A stretch of 64,000 nucleotides of DNA, from the NCBI RefSeq assembly GCF_028736215.1, contig NZ_CP117883.1, positions 1,860,001 to 1,924,000 on the forward strand, in the 5' to 3' direction. Below the pieces are notes generated by a model that was not told the origin of the DNA, ran no database searches, and worked only from the letters and a program-made list of their open reading frames with translations. Both the position numbers and the translations under genes were made by a program. This document shows, one piece after another, positions 7,362-16,324 of this stretch (position 1 is its first letter; the number at the start of each line of letters is the position of its first letter). This DNA comes from Mucilaginibacter sp. KACC 22773. GTDB taxonomy: Bacteria; Bacteroidota; Bacteroidia; Sphingobacteriales; Sphingobacteriaceae.

Positions 7362-10300
7362 ATGAAAAAAAATGCTTGCCGCATAAGTAATGTGCGGTTG
7401 CAATGCCTATTAAAAATATTACTCATGACAAAGTGTACCTTAATCCTGATAATTATATCTGCATTTCAGGTTTTTGCAAAAGGCTACGCCCAGGATAAAA
7501 TTAACGTTAATCTTCATGATGTTTCGGTAAAAAAGGCGATTACCGAAATTGAGAAAAAAAGCAGTTATCGTTTTGTTTACAACGACGATGCCCTGAATGA
7601 AAAGAATATTGGCAACATCATCCTTAAAAATGCTTCGATAAGCGAGGCGATGGATGTATTGCTAACCAAAACAGATTTAAAATATAAGCTGGGCAATAAC
7701 AACCTGGTTATAATTTTTGATAAAACCTTACAGCCGCCGCCCCGGTATATTACCGGGCGTGTAACTGACGATAAAGGCGGGCCGCTACCGGGTGTAAGTG
7801 TAAGGGTAAAGGGGGCGCAAACGGGTGTTGTTACCGATTTAGACGGAAAATTTACCATCAACGCGCCGGATAACGATGCTGTGTTAACGTTCTCATTTAT
7901 CGGCTTTATATCTACAGAAGTAGCGGTTGGCGATCGTAAAACTATCAATGTTACACTAAAGGAATCGTCTACCGATTTAAACGAGGTAGTGGTAACCGGG
8001 TACGGTCAATCGGTGGTAAAACGCGATTTAACCGGGGCAATATCAACCGTAACTGCCAAACAGATAGAAGAACGCCATCCCATAAACCTTATCGATGCTT
8101 TACAATCACAGGCATCAGGCGTATTGGTAGTAAATGACTCGGGCGAGCCTGGCGCAACAGGCTCTATTCAAATACGCGGCGGATCTACTTTTTCAAGTGC
8201 AGGTAACTCGCCCTTGTTTGTAATTGACGGTATTTTAAGCCAAAGTGCCGATAACGTAAACCCCAATGACATCCAATCAATTGAGGTGCTAAAAGACGCT
8301 GCATCCGCCGCTATTTATGGTTCGCAGGCAGCCAATGGTGTCATATTAATTACAACCAAGCGTGGGCAGCCGGGTAAGCCGCTTATTAACGCCCAGTATG
8401 CCCGCATTTTTGGCGTAATGGCCCATAAGCTGGAGCAGCCAAACTCAAAAGACCTGCGTGTTGAAAGAAATTTGTACAACGGTAATAGCCCCGATAAACC
8501 AACCACCACAAACGACTCATTAAATGTGGTTTTTAACTCAGATAACGATAATCAGAGCGTAATTACACAACTGGCCAAAAAAGATATCATTGATTTTGGC
8601 GTGAGCGGCGGCGAAAAAAGCGTACAATACTACTCAAGCATAAGGTATATTAATGATCAGGGGCTGATAGTTAACAGCTATTCAAAAACGTTGCAGGCCC
8701 GTTTTAATTTAGATTACCAGGTATCGCCTAAGTTTAAATATAGCAACCGTTTATCTTTTGGTTTCAATACCAACAATAACATTAACGAAGGTAATACCAT
8801 TAACCAGGCATTTCAGCGGCCGTCAAACTTAGCGTTGTATTATCCCGATGGTACCTTAACCGGTTACATTAGCGGGCGTCGCAACCAGTTGTCAGTTGCA
8901 TTACTGGAGGTTAACGTAACCAATACGTATACCGGCGATTTGTTTAACCAGGTTGATTATAGCATTACCAAGGACCTGCGCTTAACCAATAACTTCGATT
9001 TTGGTTTATCAACGCCCCATAATACTTTCTTTGATCCTAAATTATTAAGCAGTGCCAACCCGTTGGTTAATTCGGGGAGGGAGAATTTTGCCGTTAACAC
9101 CAACTGGGCATACCAGGGATTTTTAAATTACAATAAAACATTTGGCCAAAACCATTCCATATCTGCCGTAGCAGGTATAAGTGCCGAAAAAACGCAGAAT
9201 AACAGCTTTAAAATAGCGGGTACAAATTATGCAAACGAAACTATATATACCTCAAACGTTGCCGGTACTGTAGATTTGACCAATACGGGTACCGACGCCG
9301 GATCAACCAGCCGCGAATCATTTTACGCCCGTGCAGGTTACAACTACAAAAGCCGGTACATCATCAGCGCAGTTTATCGCCGGGATGGATCGTCAAAATT
9401 TGGTTCATCCAATCAGTTTGGTAATTTTTATGGCTCATCTGCTGCCTGGCGCTTCTCCGACGAATCGTTCATGAGTTGGTCTAAAAAAGTCCTGGGCGAT
9501 GCTAAGCTGAGAGTGAGCTATGGGCAGGTGGGTAATGATCGTATTCCGGCCAACTCCAATCTGCTGATTTATACTTTTGGCTCGTCCTTTTATAATGCTA
9601 TCAATGGCGTAGTTTTAAGCAACCAATTTGGCAATACGCAATTAAAATGGGAGAGTAACATTCAGAAAAACATTGGTTTAGATCTTCAATTCTTCAATTC
9701 CCGGCTCAATATAACAGCTGATTATTATCAAAAGGTAACTAAAAATTTGCTTTATCAACGTAATATTCCCGTGGAGACGGGTTTTACCAACGTATATGTA
9801 AACGTTGGCGATATTGCAAATAACGGCTGGGAGTTTTCTGTAAACGCAACACCGGTTGCTGCCAAAAACTTTATCTGGAATATTAACGCGAGTTTATCTA
9901 TCGAGCGCAACAAAATCAGGAGCCTTTACAATCATCAACCATTTTTGGCCACGGCAGGAGGCGCTACCTACCTGGTTCAGGAGGGCGGCAAAATCGGCGA
10001 TTTTTATGGCTACAAGGGCCTGGGCGTTTACAGGTATGATGCCTCAAACGCTTATGACGGTGATTGGAATAGGTTAACACCGGTTGGCGTATCTGCCGAT
10101 GGTAAAACTGCCACGGGCTATGAGCTGAACGGTAATACTTATACGGGTACAGTGCACCATATGTACGCTGGCGGAGCTTTATTGCTGGGGGGCGATATGA
10201 TATTTGACAACGTTAAAAAGGATAGCGTGATTGATGCTAACGACAGGCAGATCATTGGTAATGCCCAGCCATCGTTTTACGGTGCTATCATCAATACGTT

Positions 10301-10772
10301 TACTTACAAACAATTTAGCTTGTCGTTTACGCTTAACACCACCTGGGGCGGAGAGGCTTATAACAGCCCAAGGCAAACTTTAGATAACCTGGCAACATCG
10401 GGCATTGTTGCCGATAATAATACCACTTATAATTCGTGGAAAAACCAGGGGGATATTACCAATATACCTTATATGGGCCGTAAAAATTCAACCGCGAATT
10501 TCCCGGGCACGCAAACCAGGTTCCTGGAAAATACTTCGTTTATAAGGCTAAGCTATGCAAAGTTTACCTATAACCTGCCTGCAAATATAGCTTCGCGCAT
10601 TAAACTCAAAAATATTGGGGCGTATGTGTATGGAGCAAACCTGCTCACCTGGACAAATTATTCCTGGTACGACCCTGAGTTTTCTTCAAGTTCGGCATTA
10701 ACGCCCGGGAATGACAGTGGCCGGTACCCGCGGAGGCGCGAATATGGTTTTGGAATAAACGTTAATTTTTAA
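7362..10772 (+). CDS. SusC-family TonB-dependent transporter with STN signalling domain
   Basis: This 1136-residue outer-membrane beta-barrel imports oligomeric nutrients together with SusD, powered by TonB. Order of parts: signal peptide to about residue 42; STN domain about 48-118, which contacts FecR; carboxypeptidase-regulatory-like domain about 128-200 (TGRVTDDKGGPLPGVSVRV); SusC signature NEVVVTGYG at 207-215; plug about 220-335 (FVIDGI, IEVLKDAASAAIYGSQAANGVILITTK); then barrel ending FGINVNF. The STN domain and the upstream sigma/anti-sigma pair imply positive autoregulation by transported substrate. Substrate is unknown; no degradative enzyme lies in this operon. Confidence 0.96.
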   Translation: MKKNACRISNVRLQCLLKILLMTKCTLILIIISAFQVFAKGYAQDKINVNLHDVSVKKAITEIEKKSSYRFVYNDDALNEKNIGNIILKNASISEAMDVLLTKTDLKYKLGNNNLVIIFDKTLQPPPRYITGRVTDDKGGPLPGVSVRVKGAQTGVVTDLDGKFTINAPDNDAVLTFSFIGFISTEVAVGDRKTINVTLKESSTDLNEVVVTGYGQSVVKRDLTGAISTVTAKQIEERHPINLIDALQSQASGVLVVNDSGEPGATGSIQIRGGSTFSSAGNSPLFVIDGILSQSADNVNPNDIQSIEVLKDAASAAIYGSQAANGVILITTKRGQPGKPLINAQYARIFGVMAHKLEQPNSKDLRVERNLYNGNSPDKPTTTNDSLNVVFNSDNDNQSVITQLAKKDIIDFGVSGGEKSVQYYSSIRYINDQGLIVNSYSKTLQARFNLDYQVSPKFKYSNRLSFGFNTNNNINEGNTINQAFQRPSNLALYYPDGTLTGYISGRRNQLSVALLEVNVTNTYTGDLFNQVDYSITKDLRLTNNFDFGLSTPHNTFFDPKLLSSANPLVNSGRENFAVNTNWAYQGFLNYNKTFGQNHSISAVAGISAEKTQNNSFKIAGTNYANETIYTSNVAGTVDLTNTGTDAGSTSRESFYARAGYNYKSRYIISAVYRRDGSSKFGSSNQFGNFYGSSAAWRFSDESFMSWSKKVLGDAKLRVSYGQVGNDRIPANSNLLIYTFGSSFYNAINGVVLSNQFGNTQLKWESNIQKNIGLDLQFFNSRLNITADYYQKVTKNLLYQRNIPVETGFTNVYVNVGDIANNGWEFSVNATPVAAKNFIWNINASLSIERNKIRSLYNHQPFLATAGGATYLVQEGGKIGDFYGYKGLGVYRYDASNAYDGDWNRLTPVGVSADGKTATGYELNGNTYTGTVHHMYAGGALLLGGDMIFDNVKKDSVIDANDRQIIGNAQPSFYGAIINTFTYKQFSLSFTLNTTWGGEAYNSPRQTLDNLATSGIVADNNTTYNSWKNQGDITNIPYMGRKNSTANFPGTQTRFLENTSFIRLSYAKFTYNLPANIASRIKLKNIGAYVYGANLLTWTNYSWYDPEFSSSSALTPGNDSGRYPRRREYGFGINVNF

Positions 10773-10783
10773 TGAATTTAATC

Positions 10784-12232
10784 ATGAAAAAAATATTACA
10801 CATTACTTTTTTGATGCTTTCCATTGCGTTTTTTAGCTGCAAAAAGCTGTTGGATCAGCCCCCTAAAAGTCAGTTGGCCAGCAGTAAATTCTGGAAAACA
10901 GCCGATGATGCCAAGGCCGGTATAGCCGGGATTTATGATGGCATTCAGGATATGTTTAACACCCAGTATATTTATTGGGGGGATGGCCGGAGCGATAATC
11001 TTACTTTTCATCCTACCTATAATGATGGCCTGCCCCTGGCACTAAACGTATTAACGCCCACTACCACCGGTGCCGACTGGACGCTGATATATGCTGCTAT
11101 AAGCCGGGCTAATTTTGCCATAAAATATATTCCTGCTATTGATGGTATCGATCCTGTTTTGTCAAAGGATCTGCAGGCGCAGGCCTTGGGTATAAGGGCC
11201 TACTGCTATTTTTGGTTGATACGGCTTTGGGGAAATGTGCCAGTATGGACAGAGCCTTATGAAGATTTAAGTACCGACCCATACAAGAGTGTAACGCCGG
11301 CGGCTGATATTGTAAAAAACGTCATCCTTCCAGATTTGCTTAAAGCTTATGACCTGTCTGACCATACAGCCGCCGTAGTATGGAATCTGAATTCAGGTGG
11401 GATTGCAGCCATGTTGATGGACGTTTACATGTATAACCACGATTATACTAATGCCTTATTATGGTGCGACAACCTGTTTAAATTAAACCGTTACAGTTTG
11501 GAAGCCACCGCCAATTGGAAAAACAATTTTATTGCCCCAACAAATACAAAAGAGAACATTTGGAGTTTAAACTGGGATTTTACGGTTGATGGCGGTAACA
11601 AAACCTCGCAGGAGATAGGTGCCGGTGATACCAATAGTGATTTTGCTGTTGATCCGGATTTATGGACCTATTATACAACGGTAACGGCTGATATCAGGGG
11701 CTCTCAGAGTGTTGATTTTAAAGTGAGTAACCACGATAAAATATTAAAGTATTATGCCCCAAACCTGGATAAGAACGGTAACCAGATTTATCCTCCTTCG
11801 CCACAGGCCAACTTGTATTTTCCGCTGTATCGCCTGGCCGATATTTACCTGCTGAGGGCCGAAGCTTTAAACAAAACAGGCGACCTTGCCAACGCCCTGG
11901 TTTATCTGAATAAGGTACATACCCGGGCGGGCCTGCCTGCGTACCAGGCAAGCGATTTTGCCAATGCCGATGCCATGCTTTACGGCAGCCCGGTAAATGC
12001 CAACGGTATCCTGCGCGAAAGGCAGTTGGAATTTTTCTGCGAGGCGAAGCGCTGGTTTGATTTGCAAAGAAACGACATCATCATCAGCACTATGGATCCG
12101 GTGATCAGGAACAGGCAGTTGGCCAAGGGATTCCCTTCTACCGGTTTTGGCGATCCGAGAAAGGTATTGTGGCCAATCAATCAAAACGTATTAAACGCTA
12201 ATACTAAGCTAACTCAGAATCCACCTTATTAA
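10784..12232 (+). CDS. SusD/RagB-family outer-membrane lipoprotein
   Basis: This 482-residue surface lipoprotein acts as the lid of the preceding SusC and binds its substrate. The signal peptide ends in the lipobox FFSC. The RagB/SusD pattern is present: KLLDQPP after the Cys, a central QALGIRAYCYFWLIRLWGNVP, and C-terminal ILRERQLEFFCEAKRWFDLQR followed by WPINQNVLN and the TQNPPY ending. An ATG at 10772 overlaps the SusC stop (TAATG) and would add four residues. I chose 10784 because it starts the charged signal peptide MKKILH; both are possible. Confidence 0.95.
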   Translation: MKKILHITFLMLSIAFFSCKKLLDQPPKSQLASSKFWKTADDAKAGIAGIYDGIQDMFNTQYIYWGDGRSDNLTFHPTYNDGLPLALNVLTPTTTGADWTLIYAAISRANFAIKYIPAIDGIDPVLSKDLQAQALGIRAYCYFWLIRLWGNVPVWTEPYEDLSTDPYKSVTPAADIVKNVILPDLLKAYDLSDHTAAVVWNLNSGGIAAMLMDVYMYNHDYTNALLWCDNLFKLNRYSLEATANWKNNFIAPTNTKENIWSLNWDFTVDGGNKTSQEIGAGDTNSDFAVDPDLWTYYTTVTADIRGSQSVDFKVSNHDKILKYYAPNLDKNGNQIYPPSPQANLYFPLYRLADIYLLRAEALNKTGDLANALVYLNKVHTRAGLPAYQASDFANADAMLYGSPVNANGILRERQLEFFCEAKRWFDLQRNDIIISTMDPVIRNRQLAKGFPSTGFGDPRKVLWPINQNVLNANTKLTQNPPY

Positions 12233-12257
12233 TCATGGCATTTTAAAACAATATCAA

Positions 12258-12950
12258 ATGAAAAAGATAAAACAAGCATCCATATGGTTAGTTTTTGCAG
12301 GCTTATTAATAAGCATGGCGGGCTGTAATGTGGCCGGATTAAAGTTGCAGGAAAATGCCGATTATCACCCTTATGTGCTCGATCCGCATATTGATAAAAC
12401 CACCTGGCAATACATTAAGGACCGCAGCTACAATTTTGCCGGTAAGGATACCATTTTTAAACTGATGCGGCAGGCTATTGAATATTCGGGGATAGATACA
12501 AACCTGTACATTAAAACAAACTGTACATTTATCCTATTGCATAACGATGCCATTTACAGAACCACCCTGGTAAATAAAGTGCCCACAATTACAGCCGATT
12601 GTTACTGGGGGAAATACCTGGTAAATGGTGTTCCGGGTAAAAAGTGGAGCGATTACCCCAAAGAGCAGGTTAAAAATTACCTGTTGTATTTAATTGTACA
12701 AGGGGCGTATTCATTTAATAACTTATCGCCTGGTAACGTGGTTGCTACCACACTTGAGCCGTTAAATTACGATCCGTTAAACCCTACCTCGGTGATGACA
12801 TTACGTGTTAACGATGACCAGAATTTTACCATGCGGTTAAATGATTTTCCGAATTCTGTGGGATATGTAAGTGTACGAACAAGCAATATTTTGCCCGTGA
12901 ACGGAGCCATACAGGTAATAGACAGGGTCCTTTTCTATCAAACTAAATAA
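12258..12950 (+). CDS. Fasciclin-like domain lipoprotein
   Basis: This 230-residue lipoprotein has signal MKKIKQ and lipobox SMAGC (Cys 23). The body resembles a degenerate fasciclin (FAS1) domain. An opening helix TTWQYIKDRS and a second FKLMRQAIEYSGI are followed by NCTFILLHNDAIYR, where FAS1 proteins have FTVFAPTDEAF. The closing VNGAIQVIDRVLF corresponds to the H2 motif NGxIHVIDxVL. It lies 25 bases after susD in the same operon, so it is probably a surface-exposed accessory binding protein of this transporter. The FAS1 call rests on motif resemblance only. Confidence 0.8.
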   Translation: MKKIKQASIWLVFAGLLISMAGCNVAGLKLQENADYHPYVLDPHIDKTTWQYIKDRSYNFAGKDTIFKLMRQAIEYSGIDTNLYIKTNCTFILLHNDAIYRTTLVNKVPTITADCYWGKYLVNGVPGKKWSDYPKEQVKNYLLYLIVQGAYSFNNLSPGNVVATTLEPLNYDPLNPTSVMTLRVNDDQNFTMRLNDFPNSVGYVSVRTSNILPVNGAIQVIDRVLFYQTK

Positions 12951-13014
12951 TACCTAAACTTTATTTGATGCCTGCCGCATCGGAAAATCTGCTGTGGCAG
13001 GTTAATCAAAAATT

Positions 13015-13085
13015 AAAGCACTGATGATAAATTCCGGTTGTGGAATAGTATCCATATGGATTTATCATTAGTGCTTTTTGTTTTT
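13015..13085. terminator. Bidirectional terminator between convergent operons
   Basis: Eighteen-base arms (13015-13032 and 13060-13077) with one mismatch are flanked by A residues on the left and T residues on the right, so the hairpin can stop both strands. It separates the fasciclin-type gene (+) from the GH35 gene (-). A second, weaker stem (CCTGCC at 12971 with GGCAGG at 12996) lies just upstream. Confidence 0.88.
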
Positions 13086-14907
13086 AAAGCTGTAGTTGAT
13101 CTAATACCGGCTTACTCAAGCCGGATAGTTGATTTTGTTCCGGTTTCAATAGTTCCAGGATAACGATATCATTACGTCCTTTTTTTAGCCATTCTGCAGG
13201 CAGGTATAGGGTTTGCTGCGGGCCAATATTCCAATACCGCCCCAGGTTGTGCCCGTTCACCCAAACCGCACCTTTGCCCCAGTGGCTCAGGTCAAGGTAG
13301 GTATCTGCAACCTTGCCGAGGTTAAAACTTCCCTTTTTAATTGATGGCGAACTGGGTTTATGTTTAGCTGTGCCAAATTTCACTGTATTTAAGTTGTTGA
13401 AGGGTAACGAATACATTTTCCAATGCAGCACTTCGTTGCCGGCAAAAAGAACCTGTTGGGTAATGCCCTTTTTATTTTGTAACAGGTACTTGCCGAAGTT
13501 GATTCGGCCAAGGTTTTCAACCAAAATATCCAAAGTTACTTTTCCGGCTGGCAAAGTAAGGGTTAAGCTATCCTGGTTCTGCCGGCGATCAAGCGTGCCA
13601 ACGGTTTTGCCATTAATCATCACTACCGCATAGTCTCTTAATTCTTTAAGCTTAAGTACACCGGTTTTACCCCCTGTGATTGCACTACGGTATAATACAA
13701 AGCCATAGTCCTGGCGCAGGTCTTCAAAAGTAAGCGGGGTTATATTTGCTTTGGGGGCGGGCAAGGCATTCAAAAGGCTTAACGAACGTGCAAACTTAAT
13801 AGCCGGTATAACTACAGCCGGTTTAGCTGCCGGAACAGCAGGCAGCTTCACGCTGGCCGGCAAGTGTTTTTGTATTACCTCCCTGAATTTCATGAACTTT
13901 GAGGTGGCATTACCTGCCTCATCCAATGGGGCATCATAATCATAGCTGCTGATTTGCGGCTCGTAAGGAGTTCCGTCTTTATAATTGGCGCCGTTCATGA
14001 ATCCGCGTGTTGTACCGCCATGAAACATATACATATTGATAGATATACCTGCTGCCAATACAGAATCAAGGTGACCTGCATAATGTTCGGCTGGTACGGT
14101 ATGATGTTTGGTGCCCCACCAATCAAACCAGGCCGGGTACCATTCGGCAATATAGTATGGGCCTTTACCATCATGGTTGTCGTTGATGATTTTTTTCACC
14201 TTAGCGGGGTCATCCAGCCCGTTAACGGCCGGGAGCAGGCCAGGCAAGTGGCCTTTTACCAAATCGGGTGCCGGATCGCAGGTGTACAGCAAGCCATCGA
14301 AACCGGCCTCTTTAAAGAACTTTTGATTGATAGCAAGGTATTCCTTGTCGCTGCCGTAGGAGCCGTACTCGTTTTCTATCTGTACCATTAATATGTTACC
14401 ACCGTGGTTTATTTGCAGCGGGGCCAGTTGTTTGCCTATCTCTTTAATATAGCTTTCATATTCTTTAAGGTACCGGGGCTCTTTACTGCGTACTTCTAAC
14501 CCTTTTTCGTTTTGCAGCCAATACGGATAACCGCCAAATTCCCATTCGGCACATACATAGGGGCTTGGGCGCAGTATTACCCATAGTCCTTCTTCCCGGG
14601 CTATGCGCACAAATGCTGCTACATCGTTATTTCCTGTGAAGTCGAATTTTCCTTTTTGCGGTTCGTGCAGGTTCCAAAACACGTAAGTTCCTATAGTATT
14701 TAGTCCCATCGCTTTGGCCATTTTCATACGCGAGCGCCAGGCCTCGCGCGGTACCCGGGGGTAATGCATCTCGCCCGATATCATCTGGAAAGGTTTGCCA
14801 TCCAATAAAAAGGCATCGTCACCTAACGCAAAGGTATGGGTTTGAGCAATTGTGTTAATGACATTTAAAAGGAACAGTATAGATAGTGCAAGGTATTTAA
14901 GTTTCAT
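13084..14907 (-). CDS. GH35 beta-galactosidase, secreted
   Basis: This 607-residue glycoside hydrolase, a retaining enzyme, removes terminal beta-galactose. A signal peptide (1-21, ending NTIAQ) sends it to the periplasm or surface. The TIM barrel starts with FLLDGKPFQMISGEMHYPRVP. The acid/base Glu is in QIENEYGSYG (E180) and the nucleophile Glu in IAEWYPAWFDWWG (E255), at the expected GH35 positions. C-terminal beta-sandwiches (about 390-590) include GKGAVWVNGHNLGRYWNIGPQQTLY. Length is normal for bacterial members. It is the last gene of the minus-strand haloperoxidase/SusCD cluster, 75 bases after the haloperoxidase gene. Confidence 0.95.
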   Translation of the reverse strand: MKLKYLALSILFLLNVINTIAQTHTFALGDDAFLLDGKPFQMISGEMHYPRVPREAWRSRMKMAKAMGLNTIGTYVFWNLHEPQKGKFDFTGNNDVAAFVRIAREEGLWVILRPSPYVCAEWEFGGYPYWLQNEKGLEVRSKEPRYLKEYESYIKEIGKQLAPLQINHGGNILMVQIENEYGSYGSDKEYLAINQKFFKEAGFDGLLYTCDPAPDLVKGHLPGLLPAVNGLDDPAKVKKIINDNHDGKGPYYIAEWYPAWFDWWGTKHHTVPAEHYAGHLDSVLAAGISINMYMFHGGTTRGFMNGANYKDGTPYEPQISSYDYDAPLDEAGNATSKFMKFREVIQKHLPASVKLPAVPAAKPAVVIPAIKFARSLSLLNALPAPKANITPLTFEDLRQDYGFVLYRSAITGGKTGVLKLKELRDYAVVMINGKTVGTLDRRQNQDSLTLTLPAGKVTLDILVENLGRINFGKYLLQNKKGITQQVLFAGNEVLHWKMYSLPFNNLNTVKFGTAKHKPSSPSIKKGSFNLGKVADTYLDLSHWGKGAVWVNGHNLGRYWNIGPQQTLYLPAEWLKKGRNDIVILELLKPEQNQLSGLSKPVLDQLQL

Positions 14908-14982
14908 ATGGGCATTATTAAAGTGTGAGTTGGGTTAGCATTAGATTGGGACAGAATAGATTGCAGGCAAAAATTATTTTAT

Positions 14983-16320
14983 TTAATGATGTATCGACGG
15001 GTTTTCATACTTGGCCAATACCCATTGGCCAACTTTAACTCCTTGTATTATGCCATTATCAATTGCATCTTTAAAGTGAATGCCACCCCAAAAACGGGAC
15101 ATACCTGCTTCGGTAGCGGCCTGTGTAAATGAATTGAAACTGCGGGGGGCAAGGCCATATTTTTGTTCCACATTATCGGTATAATGGAAATTGTTGCCGA
15201 AGTAATGGCTAAGTATTACTGCTGATGCCGACGATATAACCGAGTGGCCGCTGATGTACTCAGGGAAGGGCGGTGTTTGCAGCAGCGGCTTCCAGTTAAC
15301 ATCAATATATTTACGTATTGCAGTTTCAGGGCGCACCCTGTTGGTGCGGTATTTATCGTCCCAGCAACATATAAAACCATCCAGCAATCCAATGGCCACC
15401 ATGGTATGAATCTCCAGCGCTTTTGAAAAACCGGTTTTTGTTTGTCTGCAGGCTATACCGGTAATCCCCATCCAGTGTGCGCCTGGCGAAATCTTTTTTA
15501 ACCCTATCAGCATGTGCCCGTTATCCTGAACAGCAAATGGATTGCAATCCCAAAAGCCTGCTATAGTGCGTTGCTCGGGTGTTAATCCTTCGGCGCTTGC
15601 TTTATAATTCATCATCATGAATTTATAAAAGGCGCTATTTTTATCGGCCGAAAAAGGTATAGGGGGGGCGGGCAGAAACTGAGAGGCCGAATCAAGCGTG
15701 AGCGGACGAATAGTGTTAAAATAAGGCTCAACAGGGGCCATATAAGCCGGTGGGGTAGGGTCCCAGGTCCCCTCTTTGCCAAGCGGGGTGTACCTTGTAT
15801 AATTACTAATCCTGTTGTATTTGTCTTTTTTAACATAAGCCAGTATCTGCTTACTGATAGCCTGCGCATAATGTTTTGAGCTGTCGATAACCTCGTCGGT
15901 AAAACCTATCTTTTTACACGAATCCAAAAAACTCTGCTCATATTTTATTAATAAGCTACCTGATGGCTGCAGCTTTCCGGCAGTTTCCATCATGGCTATT
16001 AATGCGCTTAACTGGTAGGCATATCCTTTGGCATAAGCCGGTTTTTTAACAACAGGGTATTCATTTAAAACGCCATACATGCTTTTAACACTTTTGTCGT
16101 TTTCCGAAATAACTTCATATCCTGCAAGGCAGGTATATGAAAAAAAACGAGCGGCTAAAGGAGGGTTGGTTACATCATGGATCATAATAACCGTCATATG
16201 ATCAATTACCTTGGTAATATCGGCGCTTGTTAATGCCGGCTGAGCCTGCTTTTTATTACAGCTGTTATATAAAATAGCCGTTGTAAACAGGATAGTTGTT
16301 AAAAATGCCTTCCTTTTCAT
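14983..16320 (-). CDS. Vanadium-dependent haloperoxidase-like lipoprotein (PAP2 superfamily)
   Basis: This 445-residue lipoprotein (lipobox LYNSC, Cys 21) is related to vanadium haloperoxidases and acid phosphatases. All three motifs of the vanadate/phosphate site are present. Motif 1 is K323-x6-R330-P. Motif 2 is ISGH (S357, H359). Motif 3 is SRFWGGIHFKD, which fits SRxxxxxHxxxD exactly (R409, H415, D418). The family oxidises halide with peroxide or cleaves phosphate esters; sequence alone does not decide. It begins 4 bases after the stop of the ASPIC/UnbV gene and is translationally linked to it, in a SusC/SusD operon. Confidence 0.92.
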   Translation of the reverse strand: MKRKAFLTTILFTTAILYNSCNKKQAQPALTSADITKVIDHMTVIMIHDVTNPPLAARFFSYTCLAGYEVISENDKSVKSMYGVLNEYPVVKKPAYAKGYAYQLSALIAMMETAGKLQPSGSLLIKYEQSFLDSCKKIGFTDEVIDSSKHYAQAISKQILAYVKKDKYNRISNYTRYTPLGKEGTWDPTPPAYMAPVEPYFNTIRPLTLDSASQFLPAPPIPFSADKNSAFYKFMMMNYKASAEGLTPEQRTIAGFWDCNPFAVQDNGHMLIGLKKISPGAHWMGITGIACRQTKTGFSKALEIHTMVAIGLLDGFICCWDDKYRTNRVRPETAIRKYIDVNWKPLLQTPPFPEYISGHSVISSASAVILSHYFGNNFHYTDNVEQKYGLAPRSFNSFTQAATEAGMSRFWGGIHFKDAIDNGIIQGVKVGQWVLAKYENPSIHH

Positions 16321-16324
16321 AAAA

